The translations under genes and the position numbers were made by a program. The notes beneath the pieces are model-generated. The model ran no database searches and had not been told where the DNA came from. It was given only the letters and a program-made list of their open reading frames with translations. Of a DNA stretch of 52,098 bases, positions 34,042-43,830 are shown one piece after another. The stretch comes from Lysobacterales bacterium. Its GTDB lineage: Bacteria; Pseudomonadota; Gammaproteobacteria; Xanthomonadales; SZUA-36. The stretch is taken from assembly GCA_011524975.1 (NCBI GenBank), contig WTJD01000289.1, forward strand, positions 1 to 52,098, given 5' to 3'. The first letter of the stretch is position 1; every line of letters starts with the position of its first letter.

Positions 34042-36081
34042 TCAGTCTCCCGCGGGTGCCAGGCGAACAGCGGCGCCACCACCCGGTGCCAGGGTGAGGG
34101 CCATGGAGTCTCCTCGTGAGACTACCCGTTGCTCGATGACAATGTCGTAGGGTTGTTCGCGAAAGTGCGCATCAGGCCCGTCGCGATAAATTTCAGCCGT
34201 GTAGCTGACGCCCTCTTCGAGAAAATCCAGGGGCAGGTTCAATTCGCGTTTTTGTTCGTCCGTGACCGCGCCGATATACCATTCACTGCCGCCACGCTCT
34301 TTTCGTGCGAGCGCAACAAAGTCCCCCGGTTCGCCGGCAAGCGCGATACTCCTGTCCCAGTCGGTGGCAACATCCTTAATGAACTGGAAGGCATCCGTTC
34401 GAGCCTCGTAATTTTCGGGCAGGTCGGCGGCCATCTGTATGGGGCTGTAGATCACTACATAGAGTGCCAGCTGGCGCGCCAGCGTGCTTTGGATCTTTTG
34501 CACACCCTCTTGGCGAGCGAATTGCAATTCGAATATTCCGGGCGTGAAATCCATGGGCCCGGCGAGTAATCGGGTGAAAGCCAACGTCGGGACGTGATGG
34601 GGAGGATTGGGGGGGGTGCCCCAGGCATTCCATTCCTGTCCACGCGCGCCTTCGCTGGCCAGCCAGTTGGGATATGTCCTGCGCAAGCCGGTGTCCTTGA
34701 CCGGTTCATGGGTGAAGATGCTGATCTGATGCTGCGCTGCGTGTTCGATGTTTCTGCGATAGTGATCTACCATGAATTGCCCGTCATGCCACTCGTGACG
34801 GAGGACGCCACGCTCATCGATTCGCTCAATTTCACCGGCATCCGCCACATAACCTGTCTTGACCTGGCGAACCCCCAGTTCGCGATAGAGCGCGAAAGCA
34901 TCGTCCATCTGCCGCTCGTAGTTGGTGAGGGCGCCGGCCGTCTCATGGTAACCGATAAGCCGCACATCCCTTGAGCGTGCATAGTCGGCCAGTCCCCGCA
35001 GGTCGAAGTCGGGGTGGGGTTGGGTAAAGCTGAACAAGTCACCGTCAGCGAACCATCCACCTCCGTCCCAGCCAAGGTTCCAGCCCTCAACGAGTACGCC
35101 ATCAAACCCGTGCCGCTGTGCAAAATCGATGTGCTGTCTCGTGTTTGCTGTCGTGGCCCCGTGCCTGGGGCCGGAGCGCCAGGTTTTCAGACCGCGGTGG
35201 ATACTCCACCAGATGCCCACGTACTTCCCTGGTTTCACCCAGGAAACATCGCCCAGGACGTTAGGTTCATTCAAGTTGAGAATCAGGTTGGATTCGATCA
35301 GCCCCGTTGCTCGTTCGGAAACTTGCAGGGTTCGCCATGGGGTTTTGAAGGGCGCCGGCACCGAAACGGCAAAACCCTGCGAGGAGGGCGCTAATTGGGT
35401 CTTGAATACACCCTCACGACGTTGTTCGAGCGTGTAGGCGGCATAGTTGGTCAGCGCAGCCTCGTGCAGGCTCACATAGGTCCCGCGTGGTGTTCGTACG
35501 GTGAAGGGCGTGTGCGCGGAAGCCACTGCTTCCACGCGCGTGTGACGATACAAAAGCTCGTATCGTTGAGAACGCCGGGCTGGAATCCACCAGGCCTCGG
35601 ATCCCTGAGGCAAATGAAACTCGGTCATTTCCTCGACGATGGACAATGTGGAGCCCGTCGATGGTCCCGAGACTTCATACCGAAAACCGGCGCCATCGTT
35701 GAATACCCGTACTCTGACGCCAAGGGTTTGGCCTGACTTCCCCGACACGCTGAAACGCGCGAGCAATTCGTTGTGATGGTCCCGCACCAGCCGCTGTTCA
35801 CCCCAGGGAAGTTCCCAGGTGTGGTCCTTCATCGTCGTGACGGTATCGATCAGAACGAGCCTCGAGTCCAGGGGCGGGAGACCATCGATTCGCAGTCCCA
35901 GCCGGGATTCTGAAATAACGACTTCGTCGGCGAGTGACACAGTGTAGACCGGCTCTGAACGGTCGTTTAGACGGAGTTCGAAGGCGATGCGCCCGTCGGG
36001 TGAAGTCACGCTGACCGCAGCCGCATGGGGCGTTGCCGCTACTAAGAAAAGCAGCCATGCCGACCAGACCGCCTGTTTCAT
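34042..36081 (-). CDS. GH97 alpha-glucosidase, copy A (SusB-like)
   Basis: The protein has about 679 residues with a signal peptide ([18 protein letters not shown]). It shows the GH97 plan: N-terminal beta-sandwich, catalytic barrel with [41 protein letters not shown], then [33 protein letters not shown] and [14 protein letters not shown]. The VKTGYV wording matches inverting SusB-type alpha-glucosidases rather than retaining alpha-galactosidases. ATG 36081 was preferred over GTG 36087. The last 74 or so residues are identical to copy B, reflecting a 212-bp perfect DNA repeat. Confidence 0.93.
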   Translation of the reverse strand: MKQAVWSAWLLFLVAATPHAAAVSVTSPDGRIAFELRLNDRSEPVYTVSLADEVVISESRLGLRIDGLPPLDSRLVLIDTVTTMKDHTWELPWGEQRLVRDHHNELLARFSVSGKSGQTLGVRVRVFNDGAGFRYEVSGPSTGSTLSIVEEMTEFHLPQGSEAWWIPARRSQRYELLYRHTRVEAVASAHTPFTVRTPRGTYVSLHEAALTNYAAYTLEQRREGVFKTQLAPSSQGFAVSVPAPFKTPWRTLQVSERATGLIESNLILNLNEPNVLGDVSWVKPGKYVGIWWSIHRGLKTWRSGPRHGATTANTRQHIDFAQRHGFDGVLVEGWNLGWDGGGWFADGDLFSFTQPHPDFDLRGLADYARSRDVRLIGYHETAGALTNYERQMDDAFALYRELGVRQVKTGYVADAGEIERIDERGVLRHEWHDGQFMVDHYRRNIEHAAQHQISIFTHEPVKDTGLRRTYPNWLASEGARGQEWNAWGTPPNPPHHVPTLAFTRLLAGPMDFTPGIFELQFARQEGVQKIQSTLARQLALYVVIYSPIQMAADLPENYEARTDAFQFIKDVATDWDRSIALAGEPGDFVALARKERGGSEWYIGAVTDEQKRELNLPLDFLEEGVSYTAEIYRDGPDAHFREQPYDIVIEQRVVSRGDSMALTLAPGGGAAVRLAPAGD
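34070..34281. repeat. 212-bp perfect direct repeat, copy 1
   Basis: Positions 34070-34281, the 3' end of GH97 copy A, are base-for-base identical to 36127-36338 in copy B. Flanking sequence diverges at once (A/G at 34069/36126, T/G at 34282/36339). Confidence 0.95.
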
Positions 36082-36098
36082 TGCCACGACGCCGACGC

Positions 36099-38135
36099 TC
36101 AGTCCGACAAGGGCACGAGGCGAACGGCGGCGCCACCACCCGGTGCCAGGGTGAGGGCCATGGAGTCTCCTCGTGAGACTACCCGTTGCTCGATGACAAT
36201 GTCGTAGGGTTGTTCGCGAAAGTGCGCATCAGGCCCGTCGCGATAAATTTCAGCCGTGTAGCTGACGCCCTCTTCGAGAAAATCCAGGGGCAGGTTCAAT
36301 TCGCGTTTTTGTTCGTCCGTGACCGCGCCGATATACCAGTCACCACCGCCACGCGCCTGCCTTGCGAAAGCGACGAAATCTCCCGGCTCCCCGGCCAGGG
36401 CAATGCTCTGCTCCCAGTCGGCCGGCACATCGGTGATGAACTTGAACGCGTCGGGTCGCGCCTCGTAGTGCTCAGGAAAATCTGCCGCCATCTGGATCGG
36501 ACTGTAAATAACGACATACAGCGCCAACTGGCGCGCCAGCGTGCTCTCGATGACCCTCTGCTCACCCTCACGCTCGAACTGGAGATCGAAAATGCCCGGC
36601 GTGAAGTCCATTGGCCCTGACAGCATGCGGGTAAATGCCAGCAGCGGCACGTGTTCGGGCGGGTTGGGCGGATCACCCCAGGCGTTGTACTCCTGGCCGC
36701 GGGCGCCTTCCCGTGCAATCCAGTTGGGGTAGGTGCGTCGCAGGCCCGTGTCCTTGATGGGTTCGTGGGTGTTGATGCTGATCTGGTGCCGTGCGGCTTC
36801 CTGCACATTTCGCAGATAGTGGTTGACCATGAACTGACCGTCATGCCATTCATGGCGCCAATGGCCGTTTTCGCCCCGGCGCTTGATATCGCCACCGTCG
36901 GCCACGTAGCCGGTCTTGACCTGCCGCACGCCCATTCGCCGGTACAGGTCGAAACTTGCGCTCATCTGCGACTCGTAGTTGCTCACATCGCCCGAGGTTT
37001 CGTGATGACCGACCAGCCGAACACCCCGTTTCCTGGCGTGGGCGGCCACCGCCTCGATGTCGAAATCGGGATAGGGCTCGGTAAACCGGAACAGGCTGCC
37101 GTTATGGAACCAGTCGCCGTCCCAGCCGATGTTCCATCCCTCGACCAGCACGCCGTCAAAACCATGCCGGGCCGCAAAATCCATGTAGCGAAGGGTATTC
37201 CCGGTCGTGGCGCCATGCCGGGGGCCGGAGCCCCAGGTTTCCGTTGCCCGGTGCAGGCTCCACCAGATGCCGACATACTTGCCCGGTTCAACCCAGGAAA
37301 CATCTCCGAGCCTGTTGGGCTCGTTCAGGTTCAGGATCAGGTCAGAGTTGGCCAGCCCGACCGCGTCAGGTGATATCTGGATGGTGCGCCAGGGCGACTT
37401 GAAAGGCGTCCGGGTGCGCACGCGGACGCCGTCTGACCAGGGCGTCAGGTTGGTCTGGAGCACGTTGTCCCGGCGCTGATCCAGCACATAGGCGGCATAG
37501 TCCACCAGCGCGGCCTCGTGCAGGCTCAAATAAGTGCCCGCGGGCGTGCGCACCGTGAAGGGCGTGTGGGCGGTTTCCACCTCTGTAAGCTTTCCCTCCC
37601 GGTAAAGATACTCGTACCGGTTGTAGCGCCGACCGGGAATCCACCATGCCGTCGATTCGCCGGGCAAGTGGAACTCGGTGATTTCATCGAGGATGTTGAC
37701 CTGCCCATAGGCTGCCTGTTCCGGTACTTCATAGCGAAATCCCAGACCGTCATCGAATACGCGGACACGCAGGTCGATTCGGCGGGCCTGTCCGTCGGTG
37801 GACTGCAGTTGCACCAGCAGTTCGTTGTGGCGGTCAGTCACCCATCTTCGTTCGCCCCAGGGTTGCTCCCACTGCCCGTTGGCCTGTCGTCGCTGGTTGC
37901 CGATGATTTCCAGCGCCTGGTCAAGCGGCGCCTGATGGCTGAAGCGCAGGCCCAACCGGGATTCCCGCACCACTGCCTCACTGCCGTAATGGACGGTGTA
38001 GACCGGCTCTGAGCGCGGGTTGAAACTCAAAGCGAATGTGATTTCGCCGTCGGGGGATGAAACGCGGAGGCTTTCGGCCTGCGCTGTCGAGATGCTGAGC
38101 GCGACGATGACAAGGGTCAGGTAGAAGTTTCTCAT
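36099..38135 (-). CDS. GH97 alpha-glucosidase, copy B (SusB-like)
   Basis: This 678-residue paralogue of the next gene has a signal peptide (MRNFYLTLVIVALSISTAQA). It carries the same motifs: [94 protein letters not shown] (Asp where copy A has Glu). It is the first gene of the GH97-GH97-MFS-GH13 operon. Transcription begins in the 206-base divergent region shared with the GH13 gene at 38342, which holds an ATACGTAT operator. The two copies may split work by chain length; that is inference. Confidence 0.93.
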   Translation of the reverse strand: MRNFYLTLVIVALSISTAQAESLRVSSPDGEITFALSFNPRSEPVYTVHYGSEAVVRESRLGLRFSHQAPLDQALEIIGNQRRQANGQWEQPWGERRWVTDRHNELLVQLQSTDGQARRIDLRVRVFDDGLGFRYEVPEQAAYGQVNILDEITEFHLPGESTAWWIPGRRYNRYEYLYREGKLTEVETAHTPFTVRTPAGTYLSLHEAALVDYAAYVLDQRRDNVLQTNLTPWSDGVRVRTRTPFKSPWRTIQISPDAVGLANSDLILNLNEPNRLGDVSWVEPGKYVGIWWSLHRATETWGSGPRHGATTGNTLRYMDFAARHGFDGVLVEGWNIGWDGDWFHNGSLFRFTEPYPDFDIEAVAAHARKRGVRLVGHHETSGDVSNYESQMSASFDLYRRMGVRQVKTGYVADGGDIKRRGENGHWRHEWHDGQFMVNHYLRNVQEAARHQISINTHEPIKDTGLRRTYPNWIAREGARGQEYNAWGDPPNPPEHVPLLAFTRMLSGPMDFTPGIFDLQFEREGEQRVIESTLARQLALYVVIYSPIQMAADFPEHYEARPDAFKFITDVPADWEQSIALAGEPGDFVAFARQARGGGDWYIGAVTDEQKRELNLPLDFLEEGVSYTAEIYRDGPDAHFREQPYDIVIEQRVVSRGDSMALTLAPGGGAAVRLVPLSD
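36127..36338. repeat. 212-bp perfect direct repeat, copy 2
   Basis: This is the partner of 34070-34281, about 2.06 kb away in the same orientation. It covers the C-terminal coding end of GH97 copy B. Confidence 0.95.
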
Positions 38136-38227
38136 TCGGCGAGGGTCTCTCTGTGGCCAGCGGCCTCTGGTGGCTCCCGCCCAAGTTTAGCAATTGAGCC
38201 GGCTTTTCCCGCAAGATCAGGGCGCTC

Positions 38228-38241
38228 TACATACGTATTCA
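38228..38241. promoter_or_regulatory. Candidate LacI-family operator, divergent GH97/GH13 promoter
   Basis: TACATACGTATTCA has the perfect 8-bp palindrome ATACGTAT (38231-38238). It differs at one position of 14 from the site at 49844-49857. It lies about 95 bases upstream of the GH97 operon and 100 upstream of the GH13 gene. A central CG in a palindrome is normal for LacI-family operators. Confidence 0.65.
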
Positions 38242-38341
38242 TGGCCATCGGGCGAACTCGGACCTATCATAGGCAGGCAATTTCGAGCCAGTTCCGGATA
38301 ATCATGAGCATGTCGTTCAACCATGCTCCATGGGGTAATGC

Positions 38342-40186
38342 ATGAAGATCAAACTGCTGTTGTGTCTGTTGTCACTGATGTGCGCCAACGCGCTTGGCGC
38401 GGCTACGATCGAGCGCCTGGAGCCGCCCTTTTGGTGGACCGGTTTCGAGCACGACGAGCTTCAGCTCATGGTCTACGGCGAGGACGCCGGTTCGCTCAAG
38501 GTTGAGCTGGAGTATCCCGGCGTCACCGTCAGTCGCCAGGTGAGCGTGGAGAACCCGAATTATCTTTTCGTGTATCTGCACCTGGATGCGCAGGTCGAGC
38601 CCGGGCAGTTCGACCTGGTATTCAGCGGCGCGGAGGTGGAGCATCGCCACAGCTACGAGCTGCGCCCCAAAAATCCCGACCCGGAGCATACGCGTGCCTT
38701 CGACGCCTCGGACACGATCTACCTGGTCACCCCGGACCGCTTCGTCAACGGCGATCCGGCCAACGACAACTTGCCCGGCTTCGGCGACCCGGCTGATCGC
38801 GAGGGTGGCTGCGGCCGCCACGGGGGCGATATTGCGGGCCTGATCAGCAGTCTCGATTACATCCAGGACATGGGTTTCACGGCCATCTGGCTGAACCCCG
38901 TGGTGGAAAACAAGCAGCCCTTCTGCTCCTACCACGGCTACGCGTCCACCGACTTTTACGCGGTGGATGCGCGTTACGGGAGCAATGAGCAATATCGGGA
39001 ATTCGTTCGTCTGGCCAGGGATCGGGGGATCGGGGTCATCATGGACATGATCGTGAACCATGTTGGCAGCGAGCACTGGTGGATGAAAGATCTGCCCACC
39101 CGTGACTGGATCAATCTCCGGGAGGCCCCGGCGGTGACCAATCACCTGCACGCCACGCAACAGGACCCTTATGTTTCACAGCATGATCTGAAGGCTTTTG
39201 AAGACGGCTGGTTTGTGGTGCCCGGTATGCCCGACCTCAATCAGCGTAACAGCCTGATGGCCGACTACCTGGTGCAAAACGCGCTCTGGTGGGTTGAGTA
39301 CCTGGGGCTTGCGGGCATTCGAATGGACACCTATCCCTACAACAACAAGGCGTTCATGACCGAATGGTCGCGCCGCATGATGCAGGAATATCCCCATTTC
39401 AATATCGTCGGCGAGGAGTGGTTTGGTATTCCCCATTACGTGGCCTACTGGCAACGTGGAAAGCAGAACCCCGATGGCTATGTTTCCCACCTGCCCAGCG
39501 TGATGGACTTTCCCTTGCAGGAGCAGTTGCACCAGTCGCTCACCGATGACATTGGCGGCAGTGGCTGGAAGCGGGTGTATGAGACCCTGGCCCAGGACGC
39601 GATCTATCCGGACCCATTCAACCTGGTGGTCATGCCGGACAATCACGACATGAACCGGATCTACACATGGGTGAATGAGGACTATGATCTCTGGCGCATG
39701 GCGATGGTGTATTTCCTGACCATTCGCGGCATTCCCCAGATTTACTACGGCACCGAAATACTGATGCACAATCGCGGCCATGATGGCGACCACGGCGTCA
39801 TTCGCAGCGACTTTCCGGGTGGCTGGGCCGGTGATGAACGTAACGCATTTACCGGTGAGGGCATGACGGATCTCGAACTCCAGGCGCAGGCATTTATGAA
39901 GCGGTTGCTCAACTGGCGCAAAGGGGCGGAGGTGATCCATCACGGCCAGCTGATGCAGTTCGTGCCATTTGATGAGGTCTATGCTTTTTTCCGCTACACC
40001 GATGATGAAACGGTGATGGTGGTGTTCAACAAGCAAAATGAGCCGGTCGAAGTGGCGCTCGACCGCTTTGCCGAGCGTCTGGGCGACAAAACCCGTGCCT
40101 ATGACGTGACGACTGGCGAGATGTTTCCGCTGGGCTTCAGCCTGGAAGTTCCGGCGCGCGGCCTGCGGTTGCTGGAACTGCGCTGA
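38342..40186 (+). CDS. Periplasmic GH13 cyclomaltodextrinase/neopullulanase-like enzyme
   Basis: The 614 residues begin with a signal peptide (MKIKLLLCLLSLMCANALGA) and an N-terminal immunoglobulin-like domain of about 90 residues ending in YELRPKNPD, as in SusA and neopullulanases. The barrel has IYLVTPDRFVNGDPANDN, DMIVNHVGSEHWWM, GIRMDTYPYN (nucleophile), IVGEEWFG (acid/base) and MPDNHDMNR (third Asp). It would cut cyclodextrins, pullulan or maltodextrins in the periplasm for the GH97 enzymes to finish. Confidence 0.94.
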   Translation: MKIKLLLCLLSLMCANALGAATIERLEPPFWWTGFEHDELQLMVYGEDAGSLKVELEYPGVTVSRQVSVENPNYLFVYLHLDAQVEPGQFDLVFSGAEVEHRHSYELRPKNPDPEHTRAFDASDTIYLVTPDRFVNGDPANDNLPGFGDPADREGGCGRHGGDIAGLISSLDYIQDMGFTAIWLNPVVENKQPFCSYHGYASTDFYAVDARYGSNEQYREFVRLARDRGIGVIMDMIVNHVGSEHWWMKDLPTRDWINLREAPAVTNHLHATQQDPYVSQHDLKAFEDGWFVVPGMPDLNQRNSLMADYLVQNALWWVEYLGLAGIRMDTYPYNNKAFMTEWSRRMMQEYPHFNIVGEEWFGIPHYVAYWQRGKQNPDGYVSHLPSVMDFPLQEQLHQSLTDDIGGSGWKRVYETLAQDAIYPDPFNLVVMPDNHDMNRIYTWVNEDYDLWRMAMVYFLTIRGIPQIYYGTEILMHNRGHDGDHGVIRSDFPGGWAGDERNAFTGEGMTDLELQAQAFMKRLLNWRKGAEVIHHGQLMQFVPFDEVYAFFRYTDDETVMVVFNKQNEPVEVALDRFAERLGDKTRAYDVTTGEMFPLGFSLEVPARGLRLLELR

Positions 40187-40216
40187 GGCGGGTCCACCCG
40201 CGCGCCAGGGACGAGG

Positions 40217-41365
40217 TCAATAAGCACTGCCGGGCCGCGGAGTTCCGGCCGCTGGGTTGATGGTCGATTCGTTGAACAGGTGCGTGATCAGGTTGTAGCG
40301 CACCCCCTCGGTGGTCTCCTGCACTTCGTGCAACAAAGAGGACGAAAACACCAGCGCGGTGCCGGGCTCACCCCGGTATCCGTGGTCGTTGAATTCGCGG
40401 AATACCACCTCGCCGCCTGCATAGTCGTCATTGAGGTTCATGGACAGGGCAAAGCGACGGTAAGCGGTGCTGGGGCCGGTGTTGTCCCGGTGGCCCATCG
40501 GGTGTCCTCCCCGCTTGCCCACATAGCGCGCGATGTGCAAGGACTCACGCCGGTTGACCTCGAAGGCGAAGGCTTTCTTGACCATCGGGTTGATACGGCT
40601 GCCAATGCGCTCGGTCAGAAATTCCAGCATGGCCGGGTCCTGGATCATGTGGTCTACCCGGTCCTGCCGGTCGTGTTCGTACACCGGCATTTTGTAGTCC
40701 CCTTGCGGTTGCTTCCCGCCGGCATCCTTGACCATGAACGGGCCGCCGGTTTCGAAAGCGTGGATCAGCCGCTGACATTCGTCACGGCTGAGCACGTTGG
40801 GGATAATCAGCACGGGCGCGTGCACGGGAAACCACCTTGGGTCCTCCCCTGCGCGCATGTGTTCAATCTCGTTCATGATGGTCTCCAGTGACCTGTCCGG
40901 GTCGGCGGGGCTGTCGATCCACGAGCGAACCTGCCGCAGCGGTGAGAGCAGCACCAGGCGACGGTCCGCCCCCCGGTGCTTGTGCAAGCCATAGCGGGCG
41001 AATATCGCGCCGCTGCAATCGCACACAATGGGCCAGCGAAATCCGGATTCGTGTTTCAGGCGCCCGTTGCGCCGCGCGTCGGTGTCGGCATTGATGGCCA
41101 CCACCGTGGCGTTGAGGCGCGCCAGGTTTTCATGCTTGCTGGCCAGTGCGGACAGCAGTCGCCGACATGCCTCGTCATCTTCCGTGTCCAGAAAAGCCAG
41201 GATCAGCGACTTGCCGGACAGGTGATCGTCCTCCAGGTCGAGCCTGCGCCCGTCCTGGTCCCGCAGTGAAAAGGGTGCGGCGAGGGCGCCGGCTTCCAGT
41301 GGCGTAACGTGTTCGGCGACCGCGTCCGCCGCCAGTTCATAAGTCGCAATTTCCGGGATGGTCAT
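40217..41365 (-). CDS. Redoxin-domain/2OG-Fe(II) prolyl-4-hydroxylase-like fusion
   Basis: This 382-residue protein has two parts. Residues 25-165 look like a peroxiredoxin/AhpC-TSA thioredoxin fold (PFSLRDQDGRRLDL, SLILAFLDTEDDEACRRLL, VVAINADTD, GLHKHRGADRRLVLLSP). Residues 185-365 form a 2-oxoglutarate Fe(II) dioxygenase with the iron ligands H292, D294 (HPMGHRDNT) and H346 (SSSLLHEVQ), and R356 (GVRYNL) for 2-oxoglutarate. No signal peptide is seen. Substrate unknown. Such oxygenases often lie in TonB-receptor/halogenase neighbourhoods. Confidence 0.82.
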   Translation of the reverse strand: MTIPEIATYELAADAVAEHVTPLEAGALAAPFSLRDQDGRRLDLEDDHLSGKSLILAFLDTEDDEACRRLLSALASKHENLARLNATVVAINADTDARRNGRLKHESGFRWPIVCDCSGAIFARYGLHKHRGADRRLVLLSPLRQVRSWIDSPADPDRSLETIMNEIEHMRAGEDPRWFPVHAPVLIIPNVLSRDECQRLIHAFETGGPFMVKDAGGKQPQGDYKMPVYEHDRQDRVDHMIQDPAMLEFLTERIGSRINPMVKKAFAFEVNRRESLHIARYVGKRGGHPMGHRDNTGPSTAYRRFALSMNLNDDYAGGEVVFREFNDHGYRGEPGTALVFSSSLLHEVQETTEGVRYNLITHLFNESTINPAAGTPRPGSAY

Positions 41366-41383
41366 CTTGGCGGGGCGTTCAGG

Positions 41384-42610
41384 CTAGACGGTTTCGCTTC
41401 GCCCTTCACGCGGCAGCACCGGTTGGGTGGAACTGCCCATGCCTTCCAGCATTTCCGTGCAGAATTCGAGTTTGCACTGGATGTCGTAGTCGTTCTGGTC
41501 GGGGTCGTGGTGATGTATCCAAAGCCGCTCAGCCTCAGCCATGTGCGCCAGGCGGCATACCTGGCTGAGGGATGAATGCCCCCAATGCAGCCGCCTGGGG
41601 TACTCCGTGTCGAAATAGGTGCTGTCATGTATCAGCACGTTGGTGCCGCGACAGAAATCCGCCAGTTGTCCCATGAACTCCTCGTCCGCGAACTCGGAAT
41701 CGGGCGGATAAAGCTCATTGTCGGTAATGTAGCACAGGCTGCGTCCGCCATGATCCACGCGATAGCCCAGGCAGTGGCCGGGGTGTTTGAGCAGCAGCGT
41801 GCTGACCCGGATGTTGTCAATCTCCAGCACCTGCTCGCCGATTTCATGAAAGGTGACATGGCTGCCGAACTCACGGGCGGTGACCGGGAAGTAGACCCCG
41901 TCCATTTGCTGAGTCAGCAGAGTTTCAAAGTCGGTATCGTCCTGTCTTGCCCCGTACACCCGGATCTCATTGCCCGGTACGTACAGCGGCGCGAAGAAAG
42001 GAAAGCCATTGATGTGGTCCCAGTGTGGATGGGTGATGAACATATCCAAAGTCAGGCGTCTGCCACTCTCCTTCATCAGCGCGTTACTCAGGCTCTTGAT
42101 GCCGGTGCCGGCGTCGAAGACGAGGTAGCGGTCATCGCTGAACTGCAGCGAATAGCAGGAGGTATGTCCTCCAAATCGGATATAGCCCTCCTGCGGCATG
42201 GGCAGTGTGCCGCGCACACCCCAGGTGGAAACGATCATTGAGTTCATCGACTGCGTCACGGCATTGAACTGTTCCATTGAAAATGGTTTGACGATGTAGC
42301 CGGATGCGCCCAATCGCCTGGCTTTCTGCTGGTCAGATTCGTACGCCTTGGCTGAGGCCATGATGACGGGTATGTCGCTCAGGACGGGATCTTTTTGGAT
42401 CATTGCGCAGAGTTCGAAGCCGTTGAGCTTCGGCATCATGACATCCAGCAGGATCAACTCCGGCGGCGCCTTCTTCATTTGATCGATGGCGGTGGTCGGG
42501 TCTGTTGTCATTTCAACATGGTGCCCGGCTTCCACCAGCAGGGCACGGGCGAAACCGAGCGCGGTCTCGCTGTCATCCACCATGAAAATGTTGTACCCCC
42601 CGGCACTCAT
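41384..42610 (-). CDS. Response regulator receiver fused to a metallo-beta-lactamase-fold hydrolase
   Basis: The 408 residues from ATG 42610 begin with a receiver domain: acidic DD at 12-13, phospho-acceptor D56 (LILLDVMMPKLNG), S86 and K108 (IVKPF). A metallo-beta-lactamase domain follows from about 128, with TGIKSLSNAL and the metal motif THPHWDH (H194, H196, D198, H199), then KHPGHCLGY, TDNELYPP, IHDSTYF and a late HHHDP. It resembles the MBL phosphodiesterase/RNase Z group. Phosphorylation may gate the hydrolase. No histidine kinase is adjacent. A TTG at 42625 is a less likely start. Confidence 0.88.
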   Translation of the reverse strand: MSAGGYNIFMVDDSETALGFARALLVEAGHHVEMTTDPTTAIDQMKKAPPELILLDVMMPKLNGFELCAMIQKDPVLSDIPVIMASAKAYESDQQKARRLGASGYIVKPFSMEQFNAVTQSMNSMIVSTWGVRGTLPMPQEGYIRFGGHTSCYSLQFSDDRYLVFDAGTGIKSLSNALMKESGRRLTLDMFITHPHWDHINGFPFFAPLYVPGNEIRVYGARQDDTDFETLLTQQMDGVYFPVTAREFGSHVTFHEIGEQVLEIDNIRVSTLLLKHPGHCLGYRVDHGGRSLCYITDNELYPPDSEFADEEFMGQLADFCRGTNVLIHDSTYFDTEYPRRLHWGHSSLSQVCRLAHMAEAERLWIHHHDPDQNDYDIQCKLEFCTEMLEGMGSSTQPVLPREGRSETV

Positions 42611-42616
42611 GGCTTC

Positions 42617-42622
42617 ATTATA
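42617..42622 (-). promoter_or_regulatory. TATAAT box placing a leaderless start at the receiver-MBL gene
   Basis: A consensus TATAAT on the minus strand (42622-42617) lies six bases before the ATG at 42610. A transcript would start at or next to the A of the start codon. No Shine-Dalgarno is visible, which fits a leaderless mRNA. I see no good -35 element. Confidence 0.45.
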
Positions 42623-42668
42623 CAAATGAATGGGGGGTCTGCCCGGCCCATTTGGATGAATTTGCCCT

Positions 42669-43730
42669 TCAGGAGCGGCAGGTCCGGATCATGGCCTGCT
42701 GGCCCGCGGGTGAATCAATGATATCGAAGAACCCGTCCAGATAGACGCCTGTCATTCGTCGGTCGCCCCGGCCCAGGCCGGGCGTACCGGCGAGTTCGCT
42801 CAGCACGGCATTTCGCATGCCGGAAAATTGGGCGGCCGATTGCTCCAAATCCTCCGCGCTCATGCACGGCCCCATGAAGTAGCGTTGTTTAACACCCTGA
42901 ATCGGCAGATCGCTGCGGGGCTGAGCGTAATGCGCGTTGACCAGGCCGGACTGGTCGAGATCGAACAGCACCGGTACGTCGATGCCGTCCTCGTTGCGCA
43001 ACAATATGATGTTGTCCTGCTGCTCCAGCGACCAGTCCGTGTTGCCAATCATGTACTGAAAGACGGCCAGTTGACGGGCGGCGGCCGGGTCAATGCGCGC
43101 GGGGTCGTAACTGCCTTGCTCAAGCAGGGTCGCGTTCATTCTTCTGGCCAGCGACTCGAAGTGCTCAGCGAAGAATGCGTCGTGCGTGATACTGCGTCTG
43201 GGCTGGTCGGGGTGGACGTAGGTCATGCGCGCCAGCCTGACGCCAATGCTGGCATCGGTGAACAGGCTGTAAAGACGATAGCCTAGGTACTCGTTGATCA
43301 CGTATCGCTCAAACTGGCTCGGTAGCGTGGGCGATTCGGTCCGGCCTTGTGCAATGCCCTTGCCGCAGTGGGACGTCAACGCCAGCGTGGTCTGCCCCTC
43401 GAAGGGTGTGCCTTCGATCAGGTCCTGCGGAAAACGCATGAACAGTGTTGGGATCTGGCAATTGGTGTGCAGCGCGCGCCAGCCATCCCGGCGACGGATC
43501 TCCACCGGCAGGGTCACGTCCTCACCGTTCGGCCCCTCAAACCGAAGTGATGTGGATGTGAAGCCGCACTGCGGATCTTCGCTCGGTTTGCACAGTTCAT
43601 CGAAATCAACGGTCAAAGATAATGGCAGAACCGTGTGATGATCAAACAGCTCTGAGCCGTTCGCCGCACCCGGCATCAGCTTGGCCGTGATGACCAGAAT
43701 CGCAACGACGCACCAGGTACGCTTGCTCAT
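42669..43730 (-). CDS. Secreted protein with CotH-kinase-like features
   Basis: The 353 residues from ATG 43730 start with a signal peptide (TWCVVAILVITAKLMPGAANG) and a good Shine-Dalgarno (GAGGAAATAA). The middle has QFERYVINEYLGYRLYSLF, and further on FQYMIGNTDWSLEQQDNIIL and VLFDLDQSGLVNAHYA. An N-x-D ... N pair and a D-x-D pair in this order resemble the active site of CotH-type atypical kinases. I do not recognise a named family with certainty. The longer frame to 43961 is not signal-like. A second possibility is a carbohydrate-binding or surface-assembly protein. Confidence 0.6.
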   Translation of the reverse strand: MSKRTWCVVAILVITAKLMPGAANGSELFDHHTVLPLSLTVDFDELCKPSEDPQCGFTSTSLRFEGPNGEDVTLPVEIRRRDGWRALHTNCQIPTLFMRFPQDLIEGTPFEGQTTLALTSHCGKGIAQGRTESPTLPSQFERYVINEYLGYRLYSLFTDASIGVRLARMTYVHPDQPRRSITHDAFFAEHFESLARRMNATLLEQGSYDPARIDPAAARQLAVFQYMIGNTDWSLEQQDNIILLRNEDGIDVPVLFDLDQSGLVNAHYAQPRSDLPIQGVKQRYFMGPCMSAEDLEQSAAQFSGMRNAVLSELAGTPGLGRGDRRMTGVYLDGFFDIIDSPAGQQAMIRTCRS

Positions 43731-43830
43731 ATTTATTTCCTCGGAATGCGCTTGCAGCTTGCCCGGCGAAGCCTCCGGCGTGCAGGCATTTTCCAGCCTG
43801 CTCGGCCTTACCGATGCATCTGGCCGCGCT

